64,000 bases of DNA from contig NC_087382.1 in NCBI RefSeq assembly GCF_963675165.1, forward strand, positions 6,496,315-6,560,314. The letters are read 5' to 3'. The notes beneath the pieces were generated by a model. The model worked only from the letters and a program-made list of their open reading frames with translations. It searched no databases and was not told the DNA's origin. Source of the DNA: Halichondria panicea (lineage: Eukaryota > Porifera > Demospongiae > Suberitida > Halichondriidae). Numbering within the stretch: the stretch's first letter is position 1; each line of letters begins with the position of its first letter. Shown here piece after piece: positions 1-11,600 of the stretch. Position numbers and translations under genes: made by a program.

Positions 1-30
1 ATGCATGTACATGTACAACTGTACATGTAC

Positions 31-3000
31 CTTGGAGCTTGTGCTCCATCTATCTCCATGGTAGTGGGGTAGATTTGGAGTTGGTTTTGAGCAGGGTTCA
101 AAGGTCTAGGTGCGACATTAGCCCCAAAGTCTTTCAGTTTGTCCTGGTCAACTACTGGGCGTGGTCTTTCCATCCAGGATGGCTTCACATACTCCATCAA
201 ACCCTGGGAGGCACAATTGATTGTTACGAGATTCGTCTCATAATCAGAATACACTGTAGCTACATGACATGTACATACAGACTGTAAACAGGAATCAGTG
301 GATCATGACTGCGATAATTCACTTTTTTGTACACACATAATAATTATTTGTACATGATACATGTAGGTGCATGTACTGTGTGCAGATGGCTACACTGTAC
401 ACTAGGAGGACACATAAAATTTAATCACACATTCTACTGCAAATGAGGCGTGGTGAATGTGCATGTACACATAATTCAATCATGCATGCACAGGACACAA
501 CACATTTACACATACATGTACACCTGTACACGAAACAATTATAAGCCCAGCATACACACACCAGTGCAAATGGGTGCTCTGCGTGTGCCACACAACTAAC
601 CTCCTTTCCCCCGTCTCTCCCATAGCCACTCTCCCTGTACCCTCCGAACCCGGCTGCAGCGTCAAACTGATTGTGACAGTTAATCCAGCACGCTCCCGCC
701 TTAAGACTGATGGCCACCTCCAAACCCAGAGAGACGTTCTCCGTCCAGACACTGGCTCCCAGACCAAAAACAGTGTTGTTGGCCAATGCTATGGCCTCTT
801 TGGCCGTGCGAAAGGTAAGCACAGTCAGCACAGGACCGAAGATCTGCACACAGTGAGGGGTTGGTGAATATAGAATAGCATGAGCGGAGCATGTGCACGA
901 AAATAAACAGGCCCTAGCTCTTCTCAGGGGCCTGGAATCGACGCTATATGCACATCGATCAAGTGCATGTAGCAACCAAAGACATGCACATTACGTAAAT
1001 TAACATACAGTTGCAAATACATATACAACTCATGTACAGATAACCACCATTCCTACCTCCTCCTGTACGCAGATAGAGACGGGCTGAACCTTGGTGATGA
1101 GGGTGGGTGGATAGAAGTTTCCCCCAGTTGGCATGCATGCACACGCCTGGTACACATCTGCACCCTCGGCCTTCGCTTGCTGGACGTATTTGTCAATGGA
1201 CTTGAGTTGACTTGGGTCCACGATCGGACCCATGTCTATGCTCTGTGTGTGAGTGTGTGTGGGGGAGGGGGGGGTTGAAGTTACACATAATAATTACGGT
1301 GCAATTGATTAATTAGTACTGGAGCCTTATCCAATGGAGTGAGGGAATAGCCTCCCACACCACTGAAAACTTTACATGTACACCTACAGCAACCTAGATA
1401 ATAACACACCATCGTCTTGTACATGTATGTATTCGACTTGACAGTATGTAGTAAAGAACCTTACATGTACCTTGTCTAGAGAGTCCCCCAACCGCAGTTT
1501 GGCCATCCTGTTCTTGATCTTGCTCACTAGTCGGTCAGCAATGTTCTCCTGCACTATCAGTCGACTGCCAGCACTGCACACCTGAATACAGGGAAGTGCT
1601 TTAAATGAGTTACCGTGATTTGGCAGGGTTGGTGACTACTAGAGTTCACAAGTTCACATGATGTTCTCTAGACAGATCGATTGTAAAGTACAAACATAAT
1701 TATTTATAGCCACCGTAATTACATGAACATGTTCAGTATCTGTTAAAGGCAAACCAATAGTGCATGGTTTAATCGAACCTAGGTTGGGATTTTAAACTGG
1801 GTGTACATAATGATAAAGGGTTCAAAATACTCTGCATGTATATGCATATAATCAGCATAACTTATAAATATACCTGTCCTTGATTGAAGTAAATGGCGTT
1901 AACCACACCCTCCACTGTGCTGTCCAGGTCGGCAGAGTCAAACACCACAAAGGGAGATTTCCCTCCCAGCTCTAGCGAGATCTTTTTACCTGTGCCAGCT
2001 GTTGCCTTGCGGAGGATCTGACCCACCTACATGTACATGTATAGGTGAAAGGCATGGTTAACACTGGGACAATTAAATGACTCTCAACCTGCACGAAGAT
2101 ACACAGGCACACATACATGTATAAATACATGTAGGCAACTGGTGACTATAAGCTTCTATTATTCAGGTAGGGTGCATACAAGACTAATGGTACTGAATGC
2201 ATACACAGTGTTCCCTCACCTGTGTGGAGCCGGTGAATCCAACCTTGTCCACTAGAGAGTGGGTGGCTAGAGATTGACCAAACGCTCCGTTGCCAGTCAC
2301 CACATTGAACACACCTGCAAAAAGAACACACAATAGTGTACAGTGTACAAAATCACCCCCTCTTTCAATTCTATAAGATGTACATGTACGTAACACTGTC
2401 TAATCTGAGTATCACATGACACTTACCAGGGGGTAGGCCTGCCTCTGCACATATTTCGGCGAACAGCAGGGCAGTGAGACGAGTGTATGAGGCTGGTTTG
2501 AGCACCACTGTGTTCCCCATGGCCAGGGCTGGACACACCTACAAGGAAGCAGAGAAGATTGCATACTGCTGAAAAATGTAAAATGTAAAATGGATTGCTA
2601 CCTGCAATCGTGCCTGTAGCAATGAAATATTGCGTATTCCTGCGTGCTACATGCAACGTAATGGGAAGTTTATTCTGACGGCTATTGCATGCAATACTAC
2701 ATGTACATGACGTAGAACAATAGTTAAAGGGGCAGTGGTATAAAATGAACGCGATCGGCCTCTAATTTTGGAACACAAATTTATGAAATTGCATAGAAAT
2801 TCTTTGGTGTACAACTACCCTGTATAACATTCCGATCTCAAACAATAGAGGACAATTAACCGAGGGAAAACTAGACACATGAGAATTTGATACAATTGTA
2901 CATATAAATGTACCTTCCATGAGAGGAGCATGAGTGGGAAGTTCCACGGAACAATGGCAGCCACCACACCCACAGGAGACCATCCCTTCATCTCGTCGGC

Positions 3001-4434
3001 CATGAGTTGAGCCCACCCCGAATGGTGGTAAAAGTGCCTGGCTACCAAAGGGATGTCGCAGTCACGACTCTCACGAATACTCTTGCCATTGTCCAAGCTC
3101 TCAAGCACAGATATCAATCTAGTGGGAGGTTGGATGAACTGAGCACGTATAATTACAATGTAGATCTCAGCATGATCAGACGTGAGCGTCCCCAAATATG
3201 GATATCACCGGCTATACAGCTATCATACAACACCGTACAAGCTAGCCATAGCTCAAGGAATTTAAATAAAAACTTTAAATTTGATTCAAAAAACTGCAAC
3301 ACTAATGATCGAGTAAGCGATTGATAATCCACTTTCTACAGTAACACAATCGTATACACATTGACCCTTAACAACCTGGCATGTTTTTGGATGTGTCTAG
3401 CGACAGAGTACAAATGCCTGGCCCTCACATGACCGGCTAGCTTGCTCCAGCTCTCGTAAGCCTTGCTGGCAGCACCCACGGCCACCTCCACGTCCTCCTG
3501 GGTGCCTGGAGGTTAAAATTCAAGTTATAGTCAGTGCATATCGATTAAACTTTGCACAAACAATAATGCAAATACACTAATAATAACATGCACCGCGGGT
3601 GCTATTGCCTCGGCGAAGGTGTCAAAGCTACATGTACTTAGCATAGCTTTTATACACACGTTATAATTGAATAAATTTTGCTGTACATGCAGCTACCAAT
3701 AGCTAGCGTTCTAGTGCAGAGCTAAGTAGAGTAGCAACACTCCATGGACAAGTTTTGCTACGCACTCTTCTGAAAAGGCTGCAATGGCATTCCAAGTAAG
3801 CAAAACTAGGCATAACTCGAGAACAAAGCATTATTTTGCAAATCTACGAATTAAAATCCAAGAAAACATGACTAGAAGCCTATAGAAACTCTTACTTGAA
3901 CTTTATTGATCCTTGAGCAGCTGTAGCAGTCTACACAGACAGACAGACAGACAGACAAACACACTACCGTATATCTCGCATGCGCATACGAAGCCTTCCA
4001 CGGGTTTTAATTTTCGTGTTCTGCAGCCACCCACGAAAAACGCAAAATTAAAACACCTCGAAATTTTCCACCTGTACGGTAGTTAAATTCCACTCTCACT
4101 GATACAAAAATCAAACAGAATTATAAGTTTCTCGGTGTGGTTTTGCTTGCCCTTGAAAGAGTATTATATGTAGCAACAGTCCTTTGCGACAAATCTCAGA
4201 ACAATGTTGATCACCAAATGTTTCAGGATACTTTGCTTTTCTTCTACGGAGAAAGTACCACACTGTGCTTGATAGCTCTCTAAGAATAATTAAGGCACCT
4301 AAATACTTCATGCCTCGAGGTACAAAATGTATGCATTAATTTGGTGGAAATGTATCAGCGTTATGGAAGAGGAGTGTCAATATCATACTAATTATGCCTC
4401 GAGGCGTAGCCGCACGAAGGATACGGTAAAGCTG

Positions 4435-4494
<60 letters not shown>

Positions 4495-5921
4495 TGTCTG
4501 TCTGTCTGTGTGTCTGTTCCAGCTGTAACTGCTCAACGGTTGAAATGCGACGAAAACTAACAGCTTCTATAGGCTTCTAGCCACGTTCTCTTGGATTTTG
4601 ATTCGTGGATTAGCAAACTAAAGCTTCTTTCTCGAGTTATGGTTAGTTTGACTCATATTGAAGGTTATTGCAGTCTCTTCAGAATCTTTCGTAGCATCAT
4701 ATGTTCGCACAAACTTTCTATTCAACTTATGAGTTAGCCTTGCACTAAAGCGCTAGCTTTTTGTTAGCTATGAGAGTCAGAAAGAGGCTGCTAAAGAAGC
4801 TACGTACATGTAATTAATTTTTGTGAACTTGCAGACACACCCCTTATTCCTGGATTTAATGCGCATGCGTGCTCAATACCACGTGTAAGAGAATCCATTT
4901 TGAACCCCAGATCCTGACAAAATCAATTCTTCTTTGTTGAGGTCCTTAGTAAGCCACAAACCAGATAACTCTTTTTAGACTGCTTGTTATAGATACTGCT
5001 TTCTGTGATTGAATTCTGTCTTTAATACTTATCTCACTGACAATGCCTTTGACAAAGGTTTGCTCCCACTGTTTGGCTACAGGTCATTTAAGACGACCAG
5101 TATGCACTATTAACTGTGGACAACACCCCTTTCTTGTGAAACAATCAAAGCACATTGCAAATTATTTACCTCTTCTATAACACTCTAATACTTTTGAGCG
5201 AAAGCAAAAACATGGTGAGAGGCATTAGCAAGCGCACGCTTGCAACACTCGTTTTGGTATTTTGACATTGTGCACTTCTGAATAACTAAAAAGGGGAGGA
5301 TCTGCAGAGAGGTTGAAGTTCATAATGGCTGACAGTGTACAGCAAGCTTTGCAGCTGTTTTTCACACTTGTAGCTTCTATAAAGTTGTGATACTTTTAGT
5401 GGGAGATGAATAGAACGTACGTTGTGCGAACAGATGATGCTATAATTTATTATAGGCCGCGAACATTTGGTGGGAGTATTTGAGTAAAAATTTGCAGTTC
5501 GCGAAAATACGCCCAGTCCTCTTTTATGCCTAAAGTTCGTGCAGAAACGGGTGGGCGTAATTTGGAGGGGGTACGGTGCAAACAACTCAATCAATTATAC
5601 CAGTTTTCACCTACCCTGAATAGTGCTAGCCAACTTCTCTCCATTAGCTGGGTTGACTGTGTCGTAGGTCTTCCTCCCTGCTGGTTTCACCCACTGGTTA
5701 TTAATGAAGTGACCAAAGTTACGACCGTGATCGTCCAACCAGGCATTAGCTACTGCAGGGGACTCGGGGGCGGGGCCATACTCTAGACTCTCGAACAGCT
5801 GGCTCACTGAGGGCTTAGCAACGGGAGTTGCTTGCGACACAGTTATCGAGGCATCTGTGTGTATGTGCAGCAACGACATGCTTGAGCTGCCAAATATTGT
5901 GCTGTAACGTATAATAGCCAT
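31..5921 (-). CDS. ALDH16A1: ALDH16A1-like aldehyde dehydrogenase (3' end outside window)
   Basis: Ten exons can be joined in frame on the minus strand: 5921-5615, 3505-3376, 3118-2914, 2538-2427, 2314-2220, 2026-1874, 1581-1471, 1242-1057, 843-601 and 203-31. All have GT-AG borders. They give about 571 residues, and the reading frame continues beyond base 31. The N-terminus (FESLEYGPAPES, then AWLDDHGRNFGHFINNQWVKP) is diagnostic of ALDH16A1, a two-domain aldehyde dehydrogenase of about 800 residues, so the second domain lies to the left of the window. NAD-dependent oxidation of aldehydes is the family activity. The first domain keeps PWNFP (Asn about residue 205), LELGGKSP (general-base Glu about 302) and NQGQVCSAGSR (nucleophile Cys about 336). 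Mammalian ALDH16A1 lacks this cysteine, so the sponge-type enzyme is probably active. Exon 1 starts at the only in-frame ATG near the conserved N-terminus. Intron 1 (3506-5614) is filled with repeats. Confidence 0.93.
3625..3960. repeat. Dispersed repeat family R1, copy 1
   Basis: This stretch (including AGCGTTCTAGTGCAGAGCTA and AACATGACTAGAAGCCTATA, ending in an ACAG tetranucleotide run at 3937-3956) recurs with small differences at about 9005-9425 and 39370-39785. It has no open frame of note. It is probably a non-autonomous transposon that ends in a microsatellite. Confidence 0.6.
3965..4081. mobile_element. Short TACCGTATA-type MITE in ALDH16A1 intron 1
   Basis: The ends TACCGTATA and TACGGTA are inverted. 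The inner arms (ACGGGTTTTAATTTTCGTG and CGCAAAATTAAAACACCTCG) are also complementary. It belongs to the same family as elements at 9851, 27197 and 52388. No coding capacity. Confidence 0.6.
4389..4775 (+). repeat. Dispersed repeat family R2, copy 1
   Basis: This begins with GCCTCGAGGCGTAGCCGCAC, runs through a (TG)n tract and continues to about 4775. A nearly identical copy lies in the opposite orientation at about 40915-41255, and shorter relatives lie at 22204-22330 and 46790-46930. Both long copies keep the microsatellite at the same internal place, so the microsatellite is part of the element. R2 shares its layout with R1. Confidence 0.65.
4437..4512 (+). repeat. (TG)n microsatellite followed by (TCTG)n
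   Basis: About 28 TG dinucleotides run directly into several TCTG units. The open frames across it on both strands are caused by the repeat and are not genes. Confidence 0.95.
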
Positions 5922-6261
5922 TTCAAGTTGAAGCTATCTGCATAGCCTAATTACATGTACATAGTACTTACTTAATTAATACATACATACATACATCTAA
6001 TAAGGTGTACACATGTACCACAGTTGAAGTAATTACAGTGGTGCTGTAACGAAACACGAGATATTTCACCCATAATAAGTTCATTGGTTTTTGTACAGCC
6101 TCACACATTTCAAATTTGTTGGTGTTGTAATTACTTCATGCAGCTACGTACATGCACGTGCTTGTGTACAGCATGTGTACAGCATGTGTACATTTACATG
6201 CTTTGTGCAGACAACAGTGTTTGTTTGCACATTAGCACCACACCATTTACTTTTCCCCCTT

Positions 6262-6521
6262 TTCTTGCTTCCTGTAGATTCAGCCTCGTTGGTATCTGCA
6301 TTGGCCAGTTTAGCTTTCTTGGGCGTGTTCACATCGTAGTTGGATGCAGCCGTTCGCTTGCTCCTGCCGCTCATAGCTCCCACAACAGAATCAAAGTCTC
6401 CAGAATCGTTAACGTTCAAGCTGCTCTCATTCGAGGTCATTGTGAACCCAGAGGTGAACCCAACCATGTGGCCATCAGCCACTCCCCCAAAATAATTATG
6501 GTTTCTTCTGCGCCTGCGCAT
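6262..6521 (-). CDS. Possible exon of an unrecognised nuclear protein
   Basis: The open frame has coding-like codon use and a Ser/Lys-rich, disordered product with basic patches (SGRSKRTAAS, TPKKAKLAN, GSKKRGKSK), as in many nuclear proteins. A possible start is the internal Met before TSNESSLNVN (about 6441), and a weak donor (A|GTAAAT) lies near 6261. I found no matching downstream exon before ALDH16A1 starts at 5921, and no family is recognised. It could be an orphan exon, a gene fragment or chance. Confidence 0.3.
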
Positions 6522-7593
6522 GAAATATATTGTGCATCAAATCATAGGTACTGTACGCTTCAACTGTGGGTCCTTGTTCATACTGCTCCAACCCTAGCTA
6601 TCAAGATCAGTTAGATAAAGCTGCTGGATTGTATAGATGACACCAGTCATGTGGGCATTGTAGCTGGAATTTCGTTGACTCGCGCAAGCCAGCAGCAGTG
6701 ACGGCTTGCAAGTCTACATGTATAGGCTTTTAGAGTATGTAGTACTAGATTATTGGTTTTCTTCTGAGCATATACAATATTGTGTATTATTTCGAAGATG
6801 GTGCAATGAGCTCAACTGTGGAGTGTCGCATATAATTGGTATGACATAAGCTTACATTAAGGGCCATAGGCTTGCGTTTAAATCTCCAGATATCCGACAT
6901 GTGCCTAACGCCGGTGTTCAGAAGCCAGTCGACTAGTCGGGTCAGTCAAAAATACGAAACGAACATAATGATAGGAAAATGTGTCTGCTGCTATGCCAAG
7001 ACGTATAGTTACTATGGCTGAAAAGCTATAATAGTGGTGCCAATCTCGGGATTTCCGGAAGAACTTGCGATGGTGATGCTAACGAGCTGTTCATTGTGAC
7101 GCCTTGAAAAAGTTGCGGAATAATAATATCAAGAGTATAATTATGATAGAGAATGATAGATTACATCACCCACACTTGGATTGGTCAGTGTGCAAATTCC
7201 AAGCTTGTGACAGATACAGGAAGTCACGTTACTCTTCGCATACATCTGATACAGTATGCCTACGTATATACTCTTAATAATATGTAGTTTGCAGAAACAT
7301 CAGGTTTTTAGGAGTTTAATACGTGTACCAGAGAACTGGGAGTACATACATGTAGGTGCGAGTCATGTGCTCCAAAAGCTGTTTGCCATGGATTGCAGCT
7401 GCTGCTGTATCTCAGAGTTTAAGCAAAGGTGGAAGACTATTTGAAGGTGGCAGGTTCTATCACACATCTTCATTCGACTATGTTAGCGAGCTTGGATTAC
7501 GATTTCACACCAGATTTTGGAAACGTACAAACCGTTGTTATACCACAAACTTACCACAAACTATATGCATGTCAAGAGATGAGTATACATATA

Positions 7594-7892
7594 CAGTAGA
7601 ACCTCGATTATCCGGCCCTCGATTATCCGGAACCTCGATTATCCGGCTTGGCAGTTTTCTTGTTATCAGATCAGAAAATGGGCGTGTCCCTCAAACGCGC
7701 ATGCGCGTTGCAGCTGTTACCATGGAGACATGCCTGCTTATCTTCTGCGCATGCGCAGACAACCATGCGGCACTGCTGTTTATCAATAAAGTGGGTGGAT
7801 CAAGGCGTGGTTTATCTATTCGATTATCCGGCATATTCACTTATCCAGCCTGCTTCTGGAACCAAGGTGTCCGGATAATCGAGGTTCTACTG
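7594..7892. mobile_element. Pogo/Tigger-like MITE
   Basis: The terminal inverted repeats are CAGTAGAACCTCGATTATCC and its complement ending in TCGAGGTTCTACTG. They are flanked by TA on both sides (7592-7593 and 7893-7894). The sub-repeat CTCGATTATCCGG occurs three times at the left end. The CAGT..CTCGATTATCCG terminus and TA duplication are typical of Tc1/mariner-pogo elements. There is no transposase, so it is non-autonomous. Confidence 0.85.
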
Positions 7893-8632
7893 TACATCGT
7901 TAATCCGGTCACCCTTGGGACCATGCAGCTTGGCTGTAGCTCAGGAAATAGCCGCGGCTTAAAAACAACCGTATTACCTCGAATCTAATGACTACTTTTG
8001 CGGTTCTTGTCTCGAGGATAATGAATCATTTTGTTCTCTAATTCAATTTTATTTGCTAAACCACACCCAAAACGTCATATCCGGCCGTAATACACGTATA
8101 AAATTACATTGAAAACCTTGTTTGGGACAGCCAGCACTGGCCGGTAACCGGAATAGCGAGTGGTGTACTTCAGGGTGAGTTTTGTGCAGTAAACATATAG
8201 CTAGCATTCCGTGCCAAGCCAAATGGCCGGTATATCGAGGTGGCCGTACTTCAGGGAGCCGGAATAGCGAGTCTATAAATTACTGGGCTATTTATAGTAC
8301 AGTGATTTAGTACAGTGATTCAAGGCAGTTACATGCATGTATTTTTGTGCCCAAAATAACTTCATTACATGCACAATCAGTGAATACTTAATATTCATGC
8401 ACTAGCTCCGGACACAACTTGAGTACAGCTGTAGTATGAACTGGTGTGGTGGTTGACTTAGTTGGGCGGAGTCCAACCAACACGAGTGCGTAGATGCGAC
8501 TATAATTCAATACTGACTGTGGTTCTCTTCTGCTACGTAACTCAACTTTTAATTGACATTGTTGTATATTATTATAGTATAGAAATCACATGACAAATAT
8601 AAAGGAATTTGCAGACAATTAATACTGATCAG

Positions 8633-11600
8633 TTAGTCCTCATCATCAAATTTAATGCTGTAAACTTGTGTGTCAATTGCTCCCCCTTTGTATGACCCTC
8701 TTTTCTTTTTTGTTTTCTCATGACGGAATGAGCGCCCTGGAGAAAGCGAGTGAGAGCAAGTCAGAGAGCATAAGCATGTCAGTACATGGAAAAAACTTTC
8801 GAGCCAATAGATCATTAGTAGGCAATAATGTATGATTATACACGCAGATCAAAGTAGTACAGCATTTGTACGAGTAACACTCCTATAGCTGTATCTATAG
8901 CTGTATCAAATAAGGCCTCACACACTCCAGTACGAAGGTCAATAGTTTAGTACTGACATTTGGAATTAAGCTATTAGAAATTTACAGCATTGCCTCAAAA
9001 ATGAAAACACCGCGGGTGCGGATGCCTCGGTGGATGTGCCAACCTACATAACATAAAGCTACTAGCTATTGCTAATACACAAACATTTTTGCATTAATTT
9101 TGCTGCATGCAGGCAGACTCCAAGAGTGGGAAATGATTGACCATGAAAAAAGGATGCCAAAAATCTAAAATTAATGGCTGCTGCATTTGCAGCTCTCTTC
9201 TCACTCTTGCAGCTACAGCTAGCGTTCTAGTGCAGAGCTAACTACTAAGTAGAGTAGCAACACTCCATGGACAAGTTTTTCTACAATGGCATTCCACGAG
9301 AACCAACCATTATGTTGGAAATCCACTAATCCAGGAAAACATGACTAGAAGCCTATAGAAACTCTTAATTGCACTTCATTGATCCTGGAGCAGCTACATG
9401 CATAGCATGCAGTCTACACAGACACACACACTACTGTATACCTCGTTTGCGCATGCTCATTGGGACAGTTTATCAAACCTTTGGTGAACTTGAGGTCCCT
9501 GTTGGCCTTCTCCCCCCAGGAGCCTCTTGACCCACTCTTAGCCTCAAAGGAATTGTCCTGCAGTCGAGGGTCCACCGGTACTTCCTCACCCACCCGTCGA
9601 AACGGTGTCACTGCTGCTCCAGATAGCTGATTGCCCTGTGGTAATAATCATGTATACACACACTGCACAACTTTCAAAGGATGATATAAGGACAGAACAA
9701 TATAAACGAAAAACAGAAGTTCACCCGCATAGATCTTTATACAGACTGTCAAAAGAAATACGCCTAAAAGGATATAATATAACACACCATTTTCAATAGT
9801 TTAGGGAGAAGAGTATCTACTCATGTAGGTTAAGGACTGGGACCAGCAATTACCGTATAGCGCGAAATTTTCGAGGGGCTTAATTTTCGCGGATTTCGTG
9901 GGTTGGAATTCTACACGAAAATTAAGTCCACGAAAAGTGTTCGTTAATAAGAATTACCTGCTATCATGCAAATATTTAAAGGCGTGGCTTCCGGTAAGCA
10001 GTCATTCCGCGAACATTGTGCAACGAAATGGCTTTTAGAGGCCAATCCACGAAATATAAGTGCCTCGAAAATTTCGCGCTATACGGTATTGCTGAATCAG
10101 CTAAAACGCAGCCACGCCCACGATTTTTAATATGTTTTGTGTGTAAAAAATCAGTTTAGCTAGTTATCTTTTTTAGTTCTAAAGGCGGTGGTCTAAACCT
10201 TCCTTTCAGCTCTAAATTGTTAGTGTAGTAGGTAGTTCAAGGGTTCATGCAGACATTCTCGTCGGGAGGGAGCATTGTACTCTATGCAAGGCAAGTTATT
10301 AGCTTTTACATGTAAAATTAACAGCTAGAAAACTATGTTTTTTGCAAAATCTCACCTTTGGCTGAATGAACAGCTCTCTCCCGATTGAAATGTCTGCATG
10401 AACCCTTGAACTACCTACTACACTAACAATTTGGAGCTGAAAGGAAGGTTTAGACCACCGCCTTTAGAACTAAAAAAGATAAGTAGCTAAACTGATTTTT
10501 TACACACAAAACATATTAAAGATCGTGGGCGTGGCTGCGTTTTAGCTGATTCAGCAATAATTGCTGGTCCCAGTCCTTAACCTACACGAGTACTCTTGCT
10601 AGAGAACAATAGCGACAGTATAATTATTGTAAAGTAGTAAGGAATGATATATTTTAGGTAGGTATAGCGGTACCTTAGACTTTTTCTTGCTAATAGGGAA
10701 CGTGGCAGGTGTCTTTGGTTGTGGGTCAGATCCTGCAGTGAGACATAACATTAATTGAAAGTGTTAGTACTTACACCTACACGCGGGCTCTTCCTTTCAT
10801 TTTACAATAGTCAGTTCAACAAATACTGGTGGAAAAGAAATAATTTATACGAAAAAGTAGAGCCTGCATCGGGATTAAGTCACGTGAGAAGGTAGAAGGG
10901 CGTGCATGCAAATTCTTATACTGCTATAGTATGAACAACAGAAAGAAACATTAATAGGAATGCTGGGTATAATGTCTGTACATTATGTAATGTACCTTTA
11001 GGAGTGGCCGACGTGTTCTTCACTCTTTTATTATCGTCCTCGCTAATGGAACTATCACTGTCCTTGTTAGCAGCAACTGCCACCTTTGTCTGACTACCAA
11101 CACCCTCCTCCTCTGAGCTGTCACTGTCAGAATCGTCACCGTGCTTAATCACTGGTTTGAATGGCGTTCTTACCTTTGTTTGAGTTGCAGATTTATCTGG
11201 TATAGACTTTTTGGTTTTGTTTTCATCATCGCTACTCTCAAACGATGAACTTGAGCTGGATTCGTCCGTTTCCTTAGTCAGTTTAGCACAAGTCGATATC
11301 ATGTCTTTCTTTTGAACCCGTTTCTTTTTCGTAGCAGTGACACTAGTAGCGTTAGTCGCTTGTTCTTCCACAGCTTTGGCAACCACAGGTTTAATAGCAT
11401 CTTCAGAGTCGGAAGATTCACTCGAGACATCACTGGGGGGCTGTTTGGAGGGAGTGGATTTTTTAGTGACTAGCTTCCCGTGGGGGTTTGTTTTCGTTTC
11501 AGAATCACAAGAAGAATCACTGTCACTTGAAGATTGCTCCACTTTCTTACTCTCATGGACAATTTTTACTGAAGGCTTTGATTTAGCCTTGTAGATAGAT

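Larger units (their letters stand above)
5922..8632. other. Intergenic region between ALDH16A1 and NOLC1
   Basis: This holds a possible orphan exon (6262-6521, minus), a pogo-like MITE (7594-7892) and two short related blocks near 8155 and 8235 that share GTACTTCAGGG and CCGGAATAGCGAG. I see no other convincing coding sequence. Confidence 0.6.

Noticed and set aside
4327-4560. Open frames across the (TG)n tract
   Set aside because: VCVCVC and THTHTH products are produced by the microsatellite.
6084-6614. 176-codon plus-strand open frame
   Set aside because: It is antisense to the better-supported minus frame at 6262-6521, cysteine-rich and without domain features.
7356-7988. 210-codon plus-strand open frame
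   Set aside because: Its middle is the pogo-like MITE, and the product has no recognisable domain or coding-like composition.
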